The translations under genes and the position numbers were made by a program. DNA of 54,294 nt, taken from CAYUWG01 sp964448285. GTDB lineage: Bacteria; Bacteroidota; Ignavibacteria; SZUA-365. Location of the stretch: the NCBI GenBank assembly GCA_964448285.1, contig CAYUWG010000021.1, positions 1-54,294 on the forward strand, written 5' to 3'. This document shows, one piece after another, positions 1-9,297 of this stretch (positions are counted from its first letter, which is position 1; the number at the start of each line of letters is the position of its first letter). Under the pieces are notes generated by a model. It saw only the letters and a list, made by a program, of their open reading frames with translations, made no database searches and was not told the DNA's origin.

Positions 1-436
1 TCGCCAATTGACCAGTTCCCACCGTGTTCAATCACAATGATATTGACCACGACGATGCGTGCTGAATCCGTTCACTTGGACTCTCATCACTGCTCCCTAA
101 TTGTCCGGATAACAATGATTATATTGATCCACATAACATGCAGGTTTGAGATTTTTTGTCTGCATAAGACAATTCCAGGAATCCATAACTACCTCAGGTG
201 AATCTTTGAAAACAACGGCTTATGCCAATTCATGTTCATCTTCCGGGATGTTGTGCGGATACATATAAGAACCTCTCCTTCAATAGTAACGATTGAAGTT
301 GCGATTGGCAAACGCAAGACAGAGTTCTCACGAAATAATCCCTGCGCATCAGCCGTCGCCCGTCGGCACGATGGCAGCCGTTTCCACCATGAGGCTGACG
401 GTGACCGCAAAGAAGCATGTTCGATTCGAGTACATA
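1..436. other. Left-edge stretch without a recognisable gene
   Basis: I see no open frame here with a ribosome binding site, a domain or a plausible composition. The only structure is one copy of a short dispersed repeat, aggctgacggtgaccgcaaa at 392-411. It recurs with one mismatch at 611-630 in the same orientation. The stretch may hold decayed sequence continuous with the remnant to its right. Confidence 0.4.
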
Positions 437-802
437 TCACACTGAGCGCAGAGGCTGCCTGATGTAATCTTCGGTCGAAGCAAAAACGACGCTGGCAGAC
501 TCGAAGTCGAAGTGTGGAATTGGATTACGATTACGCCTTCGACTTCTAACCTGTCCATGAACGAAATTCTCTTCGCACGGCAGATCATCCTTTGGACAGG
601 CTCTGCGCTCAGGCTGACGGGGACCGCAAACCACGGAAATTTTCTCAGACTGAAATAGCATTCGTAAAAGGATGAGGTCCGGTACACGACAAGCATGAGG
701 CAGCCAATGCACTGACCAGAAGTCCTGTGCGTGCAGGCTTTCAATTGAAAAGAGACCTCCCATACAAACGACGAAGAGCACAGCGATTGAATGAGTTTTC
801 AT
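437..802 (-). pseudogene. Probable remnant of a secreted-protein gene (signal peptide only)
   Basis: On the minus strand an ATG at 802 opens a convincing signal peptide: MKTHS, a hydrophobic core, then a SLHAQ-like cleavage region. This is the style of the T9SS-exported proteins elsewhere in the window, where signal peptides also end in AQ. After the first 30 or so residues the frame becomes Arg/Cys/Pro-rich and looks non-coding, and no domain follows. A purine-rich AAGGAAAG lies upstream, but too far for a good ribosome binding site. I read it as the 5' end of a decayed secreted-protein gene. A short secreted peptide is possible but less likely. Confidence 0.3.
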
Positions 803-850
803 GATCAGCATAGTCGATTGAGTTGCTTTCCTTCTTCAAGCACAAAGAAC

Positions 851-1131
851 GAATATTCTCATGCATTCTCAAAACCGACAGTCCTTCCGTCGGGAAGCAA
901 TTCCGGACAGCATAACCAACGAATATTCTCATGCATTTTCACGACTGACAGTCTTTCCGTCGGGGAAGCAATTTCCGACAGCATAACCAACGAATATTCT
1001 CATGCATTTTTAAGACCGACAGTCTTTCCGTCGGGAAGCAATTTCCGACAGCATAACCAACGAATATTCTCATGCATTTTTAAGACCGACAGTTCTTCCG
1101 TCGGGAAGCAATTCCCGACGGCATAACCAAC
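851..1131. repeat. Four-copy 70/71-bp tandem repeat with hairpins
   Basis: Four units begin at 851, 921, 992 and 1062 with gaatattctcatgcatt and end with cataaccaac. Each unit contains ccgac-N9-gtcgg, followed by tcgggaa-GCAA-tttccga, a stem closed by a GNRA-type tetraloop. In the fourth copy (1101-1118) the 3' arm changes so that a G-T wobble in the third copy becomes a G-C pair. The first copy keeps the layout with one mismatch. Unit lengths of 70 and 71 are not multiples of three, so this is not a protein repeat. A non-coding structured repeat is the best description; its function is unknown. Confidence 0.85.
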
Positions 1132-1170
1132 GACGAACTGGATGGCTCTCTGAACCCGGAGTGTGGTCTT

Positions 1171-1282
1171 GACCTCCGACCTCTGATCTCTGACCTCTGA
1201 CCTCTGATCTCCGATCTCCGACCTCTGACCTCTGATCTCTGGCCTCTGACCTCCGAACTCCGACCTCTGACCTACGAACTCC
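1171..1282. repeat. Heptamer array, 16 units of GACCTCT-type
   Basis: Sixteen consecutive 7-base units follow the pattern GA(C/T)CTC(T/C), with a few variants such as GAACTCC and GGCCTCT and no insertions. The array lies just upstream of the lysC promoter. A shorter array of the same heptamer occurs near the right end of the window (53619-53646). It resembles the short tandemly repeated heptanucleotide families known from cyanobacteria in architecture, not in sequence. Confidence 0.85.
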
Positions 1283-1325
1283 GACAACCCGCGTTCAACT
1301 CTCTATCTCATCCTGCCTGATTTCG

Positions 1326-1335
1326 TATCTTGCAC
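1326..1335 (+). promoter_or_regulatory. -10-like box upstream of lysC
   Basis: TATCTTGCAC, identical over ten bases to the box before asnB (44661-44670). No clear -35 hexamer is visible at the usual spacing. A transcript starting near 1338 would give the 1373 start a leader of about 35 bases carrying AAGGA at 1363-1367. Confidence 0.45.
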
Positions 1336-1372
1336 GCCCGCAGAGTTGCGGGAAATTGAACCAAGGAAAAGA

Positions 1373-2755
1373 ATGATCGTCATGAAATTTGGCGGCACTT
1401 CCGTGGAAGACGCCGCCGCAATGAAGAACATCTGCGAGATCGTCAAAGGCCGCGTGAAGCGAAAGCCGATCGTCGTGCTCTCGGCGTGCTCGGGCATCAC
1501 GAACGCGCTCATCGAAGCCGCAGAGAAAGCCGCCGATGGAAAGGAAACGGAAGCGCAACGCATCCTGCTCAACGACATCACCGAGCGCCACATGCGCATC
1601 GTCTCCGAGTTGATCAACGACTTGACGGAGCAGGACGCGCTGATCCGAATCTTCACGAAGTTTCAGGAAGAACTTCAACACCTGCTCTACGGCATCAGCA
1701 TAACGGGCGACCTCTCTCCCCGCGTGCGCGACTTCGTGATGTCCTATGGCGAACGCATGTCCACCGTGATCATGGAGAAGGCGCTGCATGAGCGAGGCGT
1801 GAAAGCGACGCTCGTCGATGCTCGTTCATGCATCGTCACGAACAGCGCGTTCGGAAAGGCGGAGCCGAACTTCAGGGAGACGGCGAAACACTGCGAACGA
1901 GTGTTTCGGTCGCTTGTCGAGCGCAACGTGGTTCCGGTGGTACAGGGCTTCATCGGCGCGAACGACAAGGGCATCACGACTACGTTAGGGCGCGGAGGCT
2001 CGGATTATTCCGCCGCAATCATCGGCACCGTACTCGAAGCGGACTCGATCGAAATCTGGACCGACGTCGATGGCATACTCACCGCCGACCCGAAGCTCGT
2101 TCCCAACGCGTTGCGCGTGAAGGAGATGTCCTTTCAGGAAGCTTCCGAGTTGGCGTACTTCGGCGCGAAGGTGCTGCATCCGAGCACGCTTCTCCCCGCC
2201 GTCGAGAAGAACATCGCCGTGTACATCTGCAACTCGCGAAAGCCCGCCGCGAGCGGGACGCTCATCAAATCGGAAATCCCGCCTTCGAACATCTGCGTGA
2301 AGTCCATCTCGTACAAGCGCGGCATCACCGTCGTGAACATTTCCTCTGCGCGCATGCTCGGAAGCTACGGCTTCATGAAGAAAATCTTCGACATCTTCAA
2401 CGATCACCAAACCTCCGTTGACTTAGTGACGACGTCGGAAGTGAGCGTTTCGCTCAGCATCGAATTCTCGCCGCATCTCGAACAGCTCATCGCCGAGCTT
2501 GAGAAGTACGGCCGCGTACAGGTGCAAAAGGATAAAGCCATCGTCTGCATCGTCGGGGAGAAGATCAAAACGGAAAAAGGCGTTGCCGCGCGCGTGTTCG
2601 GACGCCTGAAGGACATTCCGATCGAGATGATCTCACAGGGCGCGTCGGAAATCAATCTCACGTTCGTCATCGGCGAGGAAAGCGTGCCGGCCGCCGTCCG
2701 CGAACTTCACGACGAGTTCTTTTCGAATATCCCCGCCGAAGGCATCTTCGAGTGA
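1373..2755 (+). CDS. lysC: Aspartate kinase
   Basis: Phosphorylates L-aspartate with ATP, the first step towards lysine, threonine and methionine in the cytoplasm. The 460-aa product begins MIVMKFGGTSV, the hallmark amino-acid-kinase N-terminus, followed by the kinase core (including TTLGRGGSDYSA and WTDVDGILTADP) over roughly residues 1-290. A C-terminal regulatory half with two ACT-like segments follows (around SARMLGSYGF and SQGASEINLTFVI). There is no homoserine dehydrogenase domain, so it is the monofunctional form. I chose ATG 1373 because AAGGA lies 6 bases upstream; TTG 1346 and ATG 1382 are alternatives. The stop overlaps the lysA start by 4 bases (GTGA), so the two are probably translationally coupled. 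Feedback by lysine or threonine cannot be decided from sequence alone. Confidence 0.93.
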   Translation: MIVMKFGGTSVEDAAAMKNICEIVKGRVKRKPIVVLSACSGITNALIEAAEKAADGKETEAQRILLNDITERHMRIVSELINDLTEQDALIRIFTKFQEELQHLLYGISITGDLSPRVRDFVMSYGERMSTVIMEKALHERGVKATLVDARSCIVTNSAFGKAEPNFRETAKHCERVFRSLVERNVVPVVQGFIGANDKGITTTLGRGGSDYSAAIIGTVLEADSIEIWTDVDGILTADPKLVPNALRVKEMSFQEASELAYFGAKVLHPSTLLPAVEKNIAVYICNSRKPAASGTLIKSEIPPSNICVKSISYKRGITVVNISSARMLGSYGFMKKIFDIFNDHQTSVDLVTTSEVSVSLSIEFSPHLEQLIAELEKYGRVQVQKDKAIVCIVGEKIKTEKGVAARVFGRLKDIPIEMISQGASEINLTFVIGEESVPAAVRELHDEFFSNIPAEGIFE

Positions 2756-4050
2756 GTTCCGATCACGGCATGGACTCGTTCCCGTTCGCTCTCGGTTTTT
2801 CTTTCATCGACGATGAACTCCATTGCGGCGCGATACCGGTTTCGCGCATCGCGAATGAAGTCGGAACGCCGGTGTTCGTCTATAACATCGATGCGATCGT
2901 CCGGCGCTATCGTTCCTACGCGTCTGCGTTCGATGGCATGAATCACCGGACGTGTTACGCGGTGAAGGCAAATTCGACCCGATGCGTTCTCTCCGCTTTG
3001 AACGATGCCGGATGCGACTTCGACGTGAACTCACGCGGTGAACTTTTTCGCGCGTTGAAGGCGGGAGCCGAGCCGGCATCCATAACGATGACGGGCGTCG
3101 GCAAGACTGATGCTGACGTCGTCGACGGACTGGAAGCAGGTATCGCGGCGTTCAATGCGGAGTCGTTCGAGGAATGCGCTCGCATCGACCGGCTCGCTGC
3201 TCAGCGTGGATTGCGCGCTCGCGTCATTCTCAGGATCAATCCGGACGTGGACGCTCATACGCATCCGTACATCGCGACCGGACTCGCATCGCACAAGTTC
3301 GGATTGACCGAAGAGTCGGTTCGTGAAGCGCTTCCGAATTTGCTCGCGCTTCGCAACATCGAGCTTGTCGGCTTCGGGATGCATTTAGGCTCACAGATCT
3401 TCGACGTATCGCCATACGTTCAGGGCGTTGAGAAAATCCTCAGCTTCATCCGCTCCATTGCATCCATGCTGCCCCGCCCGATTTCGATCATCAACATCGG
3501 CGGCGGGCTTGGTGTCGCGTACGATGAACACGAACGCGACGCCGATCCGGCCGCACTTGCGCGAGCGTTGCGGCCACTGCTGAGCGCATCCATCGAAGGG
3601 CTTGCGTCCGATTTCGCACTCCTGAGCGAACCGGGGCGCTTCCTCGTTGCAAATGCCGGAGTACTCATATCGCGCGTTGAGTACATCAAGCGAACATCCT
3701 CGCGCACGTTTCTCATCCTCGACGCGGGGATGAACGATCTCATTCGCCCCGCGCTGTATGAAGCATACCATGAAATGCGTCCGGTCAATCTTCGCAACAG
3801 CGGAAGCGTACCGTACGACGTTGTCGGTCCCGTCTGCGAATCGGGCGATACTTTCGCCACACAGCATTCGATGGCTGAGGTTAGTGAAGGCGACTTCGTC
3901 GCGATTTTTTCCGCCGGGGCATACTCAGCGACAATGAGTTCGAACTACAACTCAAGACCACTCGCCGCTGAAGTTGCCGTGCAAAACGGCCAGTGGTTCA
4001 TCGCCCGAAAGCGACAAACGCTCGAACAGATGATTCAGAATGAGGAGTGA
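2752..4050 (+). CDS. lysA: Diaminopimelate decarboxylase
   Basis: Converts meso-diaminopimelate to L-lysine and CO2 using pyridoxal phosphate. The 432-aa protein has the fold-III PLP-enzyme layout. A PLP lysine lies in CYAVKANSTR, and a glycine-rich phosphate-binding INIGGGLGVAY follows the HLGSQI segment. The dimer-partner active-site motif GPVCESGD has the expected cysteine. The GTG start at 2752 overlaps the lysC stop, and ATG 2770 is the alternative. Together with lysC it forms a two-gene lysine unit holding the first and last enzymes of the pathway; the intervening dap genes are not in this window. Confidence 0.94.
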   Translation: MSSDHGMDSFPFALGFSFIDDELHCGAIPVSRIANEVGTPVFVYNIDAIVRRYRSYASAFDGMNHRTCYAVKANSTRCVLSALNDAGCDFDVNSRGELFRALKAGAEPASITMTGVGKTDADVVDGLEAGIAAFNAESFEECARIDRLAAQRGLRARVILRINPDVDAHTHPYIATGLASHKFGLTEESVREALPNLLALRNIELVGFGMHLGSQIFDVSPYVQGVEKILSFIRSIASMLPRPISIINIGGGLGVAYDEHERDADPAALARALRPLLSASIEGLASDFALLSEPGRFLVANAGVLISRVEYIKRTSSRTFLILDAGMNDLIRPALYEAYHEMRPVNLRNSGSVPYDVVGPVCESGDTFATQHSMAEVSEGDFVAIFSAGAYSATMSSNYNSRPLAAEVAVQNGQWFIARKRQTLEQMIQNEE

Positions 4051-4300
4051 GTACTCAGTTGCTGTCTAAGCTCTGACCGGAGAGCGCAGTATGGCGTAAC
4101 CCTTTCCCGGACGGAGTGTCATTCAACCATAGATTGGACTCCTTTTCCAATCACCTGATCCTAACGATACAGTAACGGAGATTTCAATGAGTCTGAACCG
4201 GGTTTCCCTGAAGTACTGTGAAGCACCTAACGGTATATGGCGGTGTTTATCTGGTCGTATTGAGAATGATTACCTTCACTCGATTGAATCAGGAGGAACA
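4051..4300. other. Intergenic region and leader of the first T9SS gene
   Basis: No gene is recognised. An inverted repeat GATTGGA-N7-TCCAATC (4132-4152) can form a 7-bp hairpin but lacks a T-tract, so it is a weak terminator candidate for lysA. The 3' part (4211-4300) resembles the leader of the paralogous gene at 7125. Both have CTGTGAA, then TTCAC, then an ATCAGGAGGA ribosome binding site. The frame stays open upstream to 4187, but the signal peptide and perfect AGGAGG place the start at 4301. Confidence 0.4.
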
Positions 4301-6985
4301 ATGAAAAACGCCGCTCTCTTCTTGACATTACTACTACTCTTGCTGCCGGCTGTGTCGAACGCTCAATGGGAGTATTTAAGCGGTCCTTTTGGTGGAAGCG
4401 TGCATGCAATTACGCACGATACACTTGGAAATCTTTATGCAGGTACTGATATCGGCGTCTTTCGCTCGACTGACGACGGAGAAAGCTGGAACATGAGGAG
4501 CGAAGGTCTTCCCCGTGCTCGCGTTCATGAGTTTCACTTCATCGGCGCGACTTTATTCGCGGCAACGAATCAAGGTGTCTTCATCTCGACAAACGAAGGA
4601 ACGTCTTGGAGCAATCGCAGCACCGGTTTGCCTAACAGCGCGGTGTCTTCTTTTACGTCGATGGGATCAATCCTGTTTGCGGCTACCTTGGGTGGTGGCG
4701 TATATCGGTCCAACGATTCCGGCACGACGTGGCATGCTGTCAACAACGGCTTGCCGAATACGGACCTCCATTCGATCGTTGTCTCAGGTTCGAATCTTAT
4801 CGTTGGTTCGTCGGGTTACGGCCCGTACGTTTCCTCCGACAGCGGGGCAAGTTGGTCTTCTGTAGATTCTAATGTGTCTGCGGTGTATGTAACCTGTTTC
4901 GCTGTTGTGAATGACATGGTCTTCATGGGAAGTTCCAACAAAAGTCTCTTTCGTTCGTCGGATAATGGAATGAACTGGACCGTGGTAAAAACTTTTTTAC
5001 CAAGCTATTCCATCAGAACACTTGGTGTGTCCGGTTCTACATTGTTTTTAGCCCTGTTTGACAATGATATGGTATATGATAGCGCATATACGGTACTCTA
5101 TCGTTCTACGGACTTTGGTGAGCGATGGAAGCCGGCAAACATGAAAAACGTAGATATCAATGTGATCACGTTTAAGGACTCGAGCTTGTTTCTTGGCACG
5201 ATTGACCACGGGATCTATCGTTCGACCGATAACGCATCTCCATGGTTAAGAAAAAGCTATGGATTGCAACGCCTTCCCGTAACTTCGATTGCCGTTGTCG
5301 ATTCCCATGTCTTTGCCGGTACAAAAGGGGGCTTGTTTCGAATGAACGATGATGACACAAGTTGGACGGATGTGAATGCTGGAAACATGAGATTTGCAGG
5401 GAAACATGTTTCTGTCATCGGATCGAGACTATTCATCGGAACCAGTCTTGGAGTCTTCATGACCTCCGACTATGGTGAAACATGGGATTCCACAAGTACT
5501 GGTCTGCCTCACCGTTATGTATGGCAACTTGCATCCGATTCAGTCGGTAACCTTTGGGTTTCCATGATGTATGGTTTGTTATTATCGACAGATTACGGAG
5601 CAAGTTGGACTGTAGTTAACAGCGACCAGGGATGGTGGGGTTACATATCTCTTTCACTTGCAGTTTCTGACTCGATCGTAGCACTTGCAACACGCTTTGG
5701 TGGCGTGCAACTCTCAAGGGATAAGGGTAATACATGGATATCTGTCTACATTAATCTTGGACTAATAATGATCGAGAAGGTTATTGTATCTGGCGAGTTG
5801 ATCTTTAGTCCCTCAGTCAAAGGGATCCTTTACGTACCTCGTTATGCAACGTCTTGGGAGATATTCAAATCCGGCTTAGCAAAAGATACTGTCAAGTTTA
5901 TCGCTCCAGGACCAACGGGGTATATTTATGCAGTGACATCTCGTAATGGTGTTTTTCTCCACTCAAACCGAGGTGAGTATTGGGTAGATATCGGAAGCGG
6001 TTTTACGGATTCGCTTGTCTCCTCTCTCATACACGCCAACACCAAGGAAGGGCCGGTCCTTTATGTAGGAGCGAACAACGGAGTATGGAGGCGATTTATC
6101 ACCTTGCCCCTCGCTCCGGAAATTCCAGGACTTCTCACTCCCGTCGATAGCGCGAAGTCGGTTCCGTTGAATTCGATTTTTGCGTGGCAAGCATCATCCG
6201 GTGCTACGTCGTATCGGCTTCAAGTCTCGACGGATTCGACCTTTCAAAATATAATCATCGATGAAAGTAATCTGAGAACCACATTTCCGCAGGTCATGGG
6301 TTTATTACACGGTACGAAATACTATTGGAGAGTCAATGCGTCCAATTTCGTAGGTACCAGCGGCTGGTTCACCGTTTGGAGTTTTACGACTGTTGCCGGC
6401 CCGCCATCCGTGCCAAAGCTCCTTTCGCCGAACATCATGGCAACGAATATCCCTGTAGATGCGACGTTTACATGGAATGCTGCGAGTGGTGCAGAGTCTT
6501 ATTCTCTCAAGGTTGCGGTTGACCCGACATTCATGTCCCCGCTCGTGTTCAGCAAAAGTGGTATCACCGATACATTGCAGGCGGTCTCAGGTCTTCCCAA
6601 TGCAAAAAGATTGTATTGGACAGTGAATGCGTCGAACTCTTCAGGTTCAAGTGCATGGTCTGAGATTTGGAGTTTCACCACTGCATCGATAAACGAAGTC
6701 GGTTCCCCTGCCAACCTTCCGCAGGACATCGAACTGCATCAGAACCATCCGAATCCGTTCGCCGAGAAAACAACGATTCGCTTCAAGCTCGTCGTGCCCG
6801 ATCGCGTCACTCTTGAGGTGTTCGATCTCTTTGGCCGTTGGGTCGCCACGCTAGTGGATGAGAAGCGTGAGGCAGGAGAACACTCGGTAGTTCTGAATGC
6901 GACGAGGCTTTCGAATGGGATATACGTCTATCGATTGACGGCGAACGGACGATCTGCGATGAAGCTTGCGGTAGTGGCTAAATAA
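4301..6985 (+). CDS. Secreted beta-propeller/FnIII protein with T9SS sorting domain (paralog 1)
   Basis: An 894-aa exported protein of unknown substrate. The signal peptide is residues 1-22, ending SNAQ. Roughly residues 23-595 are repeated propeller blades of the BNR/Ycf48-like type, with recurring S-D-x-G-x-x-W units such as STDDGESWN and SNDSGTTWH. Two fibronectin-III-like modules follow (about 602-796; note YYWRVNASN and WSFTT). A type A T9SS sorting domain ends the protein (about 806-894; NHPNPFAEKTTIRF to the terminal Lys), so it should be exported through the outer membrane by the T9SS and anchored or released. AGGAGG at 4291-4296 fixes the start. The last 90 residues are almost identical to the next gene, so the pair arose by duplication or exchanges sequence. 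Confidence 0.85.
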   Translation: MKNAALFLTLLLLLLPAVSNAQWEYLSGPFGGSVHAITHDTLGNLYAGTDIGVFRSTDDGESWNMRSEGLPRARVHEFHFIGATLFAATNQGVFISTNEGTSWSNRSTGLPNSAVSSFTSMGSILFAATLGGGVYRSNDSGTTWHAVNNGLPNTDLHSIVVSGSNLIVGSSGYGPYVSSDSGASWSSVDSNVSAVYVTCFAVVNDMVFMGSSNKSLFRSSDNGMNWTVVKTFLPSYSIRTLGVSGSTLFLALFDNDMVYDSAYTVLYRSTDFGERWKPANMKNVDINVITFKDSSLFLGTIDHGIYRSTDNASPWLRKSYGLQRLPVTSIAVVDSHVFAGTKGGLFRMNDDDTSWTDVNAGNMRFAGKHVSVIGSRLFIGTSLGVFMTSDYGETWDSTSTGLPHRYVWQLASDSVGNLWVSMMYGLLLSTDYGASWTVVNSDQGWWGYISLSLAVSDSIVALATRFGGVQLSRDKGNTWISVYINLGLIMIEKVIVSGELIFSPSVKGILYVPRYATSWEIFKSGLAKDTVKFIAPGPTGYIYAVTSRNGVFLHSNRGEYWVDIGSGFTDSLVSSLIHANTKEGPVLYVGANNGVWRRFITLPLAPEIPGLLTPVDSAKSVPLNSIFAWQASSGATSYRLQVSTDSTFQNIIIDESNLRTTFPQVMGLLHGTKYYWRVNASNFVGTSGWFTVWSFTTVAGPPSVPKLLSPNIMATNIPVDATFTWNAASGAESYSLKVAVDPTFMSPLVFSKSGITDTLQAVSGLPNAKRLYWTVNASNSSGSSAWSEIWSFTTASINEVGSPANLPQDIELHQNHPNPFAEKTTIRFKLVVPDRVTLEVFDLFGRWVATLVDEKREAGEHSVVLNATRLSNGIYVYRLTANGRSAMKLAVVAK

Positions 6986-7124
6986 ACCGTGAGCCATCGT
7001 ACCCGTGTTGTATAATGATGTGTTAAAAACCTATTCCTTAAGTCTCGTGAATCCTTTAAAGACAGTGAGTTTACCATGTCATACTGTGAATCACTCCCTT
7101 CACACGGTTAAATCAGGAGGATAT

Positions 7125-9248
7125 ATGAACAGCGTCGCTCTCACTTTGATTTCCATACTGCTCTTGTGCACGACAGAAACACATGCTCAATGGGAATTCT
7201 TGGGTGGCCCTGCTGGCGTTCGATCTCTTGCCATTGTGGACTCACAGGTCTTCGCCGGTACGTATGCGGGTTTGTTCCTATTGAAGGATGAAGATACAAG
7301 CTGGGTAAAACTGAACACTGAAACGATGCGATATTTCGGAGGGGATCTTGCCGTTATCGGATCGAGACTCTTTATCGGAGCAGGTTTAGGTGTTTTTGTA
7401 ACAACGGACTATGGATCAACATGGGATTCCGTACACACAGGGTTGAAACAAAAGAGTATCATTTATCTCGTCTCTGACACATCGGGAAATCTTTGGGTGA
7501 GCACGAATGAAGGCCTCTTCCTATCGACCGATCTGGGGAAAAGCTGGACCTTGATAAACGACGAGTGGGGTTTCCTTGGATATTTGGTTAAATCAATTGC
7601 GGTTTCGGATTCCATCGTCGTGCTTGCAACCCGTTGGAATGGTGTCCAGCTTTCAAGAGATAAAGGCAAAACGTGGACCGAAATACAATTGAACGATAGT
7701 TTGGTACAGGCCGTAGGCTCTTTAGATGAAGATGTCATCATATCTGATGGTCTCATCTTCGGACCTTTCAATGGCTTTTCAGGGTCTGCAATCCTGACCG
7801 TACCCCGTCAGGCAAACTCATGGCAAATCCTCCATTCAGGATTACCGAAAGAATTATTCACCACCGTTCTCGCTGCAGGTCCACCAGGTTATATATATAC
7901 CGCAGCATATAAAAGAGGGGTATTCCTCCTCTCGAATCAAGGCGGATTTTGGATGGATACCGGGAGCGGTTTGACGGATTCACTTGTTTACACGATCACC
8001 TACTCCAACATGAGAGGGGTACACGTCTTATATGCCGGAACCGACAAAGGGGTCTGGAGACGAATCACCACCGTTCCGCATGCTCCACCCGTTCCCGAAA
8101 CTCCGGAGCTATTCTTTCCGCCGGACAACGCGACATCTATGCCCTTGAATTCGATGCTTGAATGGAAGGCATCACTTAGAGCGACATCGTATCGCCTTCA
8201 AATCTCGACCGATCAGACTTTTCAAACGACAGTCGTCGATGTAAACAATCTGGTGCTTACTTCTCCACAAACAACGAATTTACTTTTCAGTACAAAATAT
8301 TATTGGCGAGTCAATGCGGCCAATGCAACGGGCACCAGCGGCTGGTCGATCGTATGGAGTTTTACGACAGCTGTAAGCCCAGACATACCAAAACTCCTTT
8401 TGCCACAGGACAATGCGACGAACGTTCCGGTCGATGCGACCTTTGCTTGGAACGCTGCAAAAGGTGCGGAGGCGTATTCAATCAGAATTTCTGCTGACGC
8501 CAGCTTCATGCCTCCATTGGTATTCAGTAGAAGCGGAATCACCGATACGACGCTTACAGTCTCAGGTCTTCCCTTTGCATCAACCCTGTATTGGATCGTG
8601 AATGCTTCGAATGCTTCCGGTTCGAGTGCATGGTCGATCATATGGAGCTTCACAACAGTGATGCGTGCGCCTGCCGAACCGACTCTTCTCTCGCCGCTTA
8701 ATGCAGAAAAGAACGTCTCACGTCATCCATCCCTGATTTGGAACGCATCACCCATAGCACAATCGTACAGGGTACAGGTCTCGCTCAATCCAAGTTTTTC
8801 ACCGATACTCTTCGATCAGGATTCGCTGAGCGGTACATCGTTGGCACTTTCAAACCTTGCATCGAGCACTGTTCACTACTGGAAAGTGAAGGCCACAAAC
8901 GCTGGCGGTTCAAGTGCATGGTCTGAGATTTGGAGTTTCACCACTGCATCGATAAACGAAATCGGTTCCCCACCCATACTTCCGCAGGACATCGAACTGC
9001 ATCAGAACCATCCGAATCCGTTCGCTGAGAAAACAACGATTCGCTTCAAGCTCGTCGTGCCCGATCGCGTCACTCTTGAGGTGTTCGATCTCTTTGGCCG
9101 TTGGGTCGCCACGCTTGTGGATGAGAAGCGTGAGGCAGGAGAACACTCGGTAGTTCTTAATGCGGCAAGGCTTTCAAATGGGATATACGTCTATCGATTG
9201 ACGGCGAACGGACGATCTTCGATGAAGCTTGCGGTAGTGGCTAAATAA
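7125..9248 (+). CDS. Secreted beta-propeller/FnIII protein with T9SS sorting domain (paralog 2)
   Basis: A 707-aa paralog of the preceding gene. The signal peptide is residues 1-21, ending THAQ. Its propeller (about 22-315) aligns with the second half of paralog 1, for example VIGSRLFIG and GVQLSRDKG. It therefore lacks the first 340 or so residues of paralog 1 but has three FnIII-like modules (about 318-608) instead of two. The sorting domain (about 618-707) is nearly identical to paralog 1 at protein and DNA level. AGGAGG at 7115-7120 precedes the ATG, and the leader resembles that of 4301. The substrate or ligand is unknown. The modular gain and loss suggests domain shuffling behind a conserved export tail. 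Confidence 0.85.
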   Translation: MNSVALTLISILLLCTTETHAQWEFLGGPAGVRSLAIVDSQVFAGTYAGLFLLKDEDTSWVKLNTETMRYFGGDLAVIGSRLFIGAGLGVFVTTDYGSTWDSVHTGLKQKSIIYLVSDTSGNLWVSTNEGLFLSTDLGKSWTLINDEWGFLGYLVKSIAVSDSIVVLATRWNGVQLSRDKGKTWTEIQLNDSLVQAVGSLDEDVIISDGLIFGPFNGFSGSAILTVPRQANSWQILHSGLPKELFTTVLAAGPPGYIYTAAYKRGVFLLSNQGGFWMDTGSGLTDSLVYTITYSNMRGVHVLYAGTDKGVWRRITTVPHAPPVPETPELFFPPDNATSMPLNSMLEWKASLRATSYRLQISTDQTFQTTVVDVNNLVLTSPQTTNLLFSTKYYWRVNAANATGTSGWSIVWSFTTAVSPDIPKLLLPQDNATNVPVDATFAWNAAKGAEAYSIRISADASFMPPLVFSRSGITDTTLTVSGLPFASTLYWIVNASNASGSSAWSIIWSFTTVMRAPAEPTLLSPLNAEKNVSRHPSLIWNASPIAQSYRVQVSLNPSFSPILFDQDSLSGTSLALSNLASSTVHYWKVKATNAGGSSAWSEIWSFTTASINEIGSPPILPQDIELHQNHPNPFAEKTTIRFKLVVPDRVTLEVFDLFGRWVATLVDEKREAGEHSVVLNAARLSNGIYVYRLTANGRSSMKLAVVAK

Positions 9249-9257
9249 ACCGGCTCT

Positions 9258-9282
9258 TCATCTTCACATTGGGGCAAGATGA
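9258..9282 (+). terminator. Weak hairpin after the second T9SS gene
   Basis: TCATCTT-N11-AAGATGA makes a 7-bp stem ten bases after the stop codon and is followed only by CTTTCC. It is a possible, imperfect intrinsic terminator. Confidence 0.3.
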
Positions 9283-9297
9283 CTTTCCTGGAGTGTC

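Noticed and set aside
851..1131. CRISPR array
   Set aside because: The whole 70-bp unit is repeated, including what would be spacers, and there are no cas genes in the window.
1000..1287. Minus-strand open frame running through the repeats and the heptamer array
   Set aside because: It consists of translated tandem repeats (including runs of QRSE-type residues) whose unit lengths of 70 and 71 break the frame. There is no ribosome binding site.
4187..4300. N-terminal extension of the first T9SS protein from ATG 4187
   Set aside because: The extension is hydrophilic and would bury the signal peptide. The perfect AGGAGG before ATG 4301 is the better start. The same applies to 7005 versus 7125.
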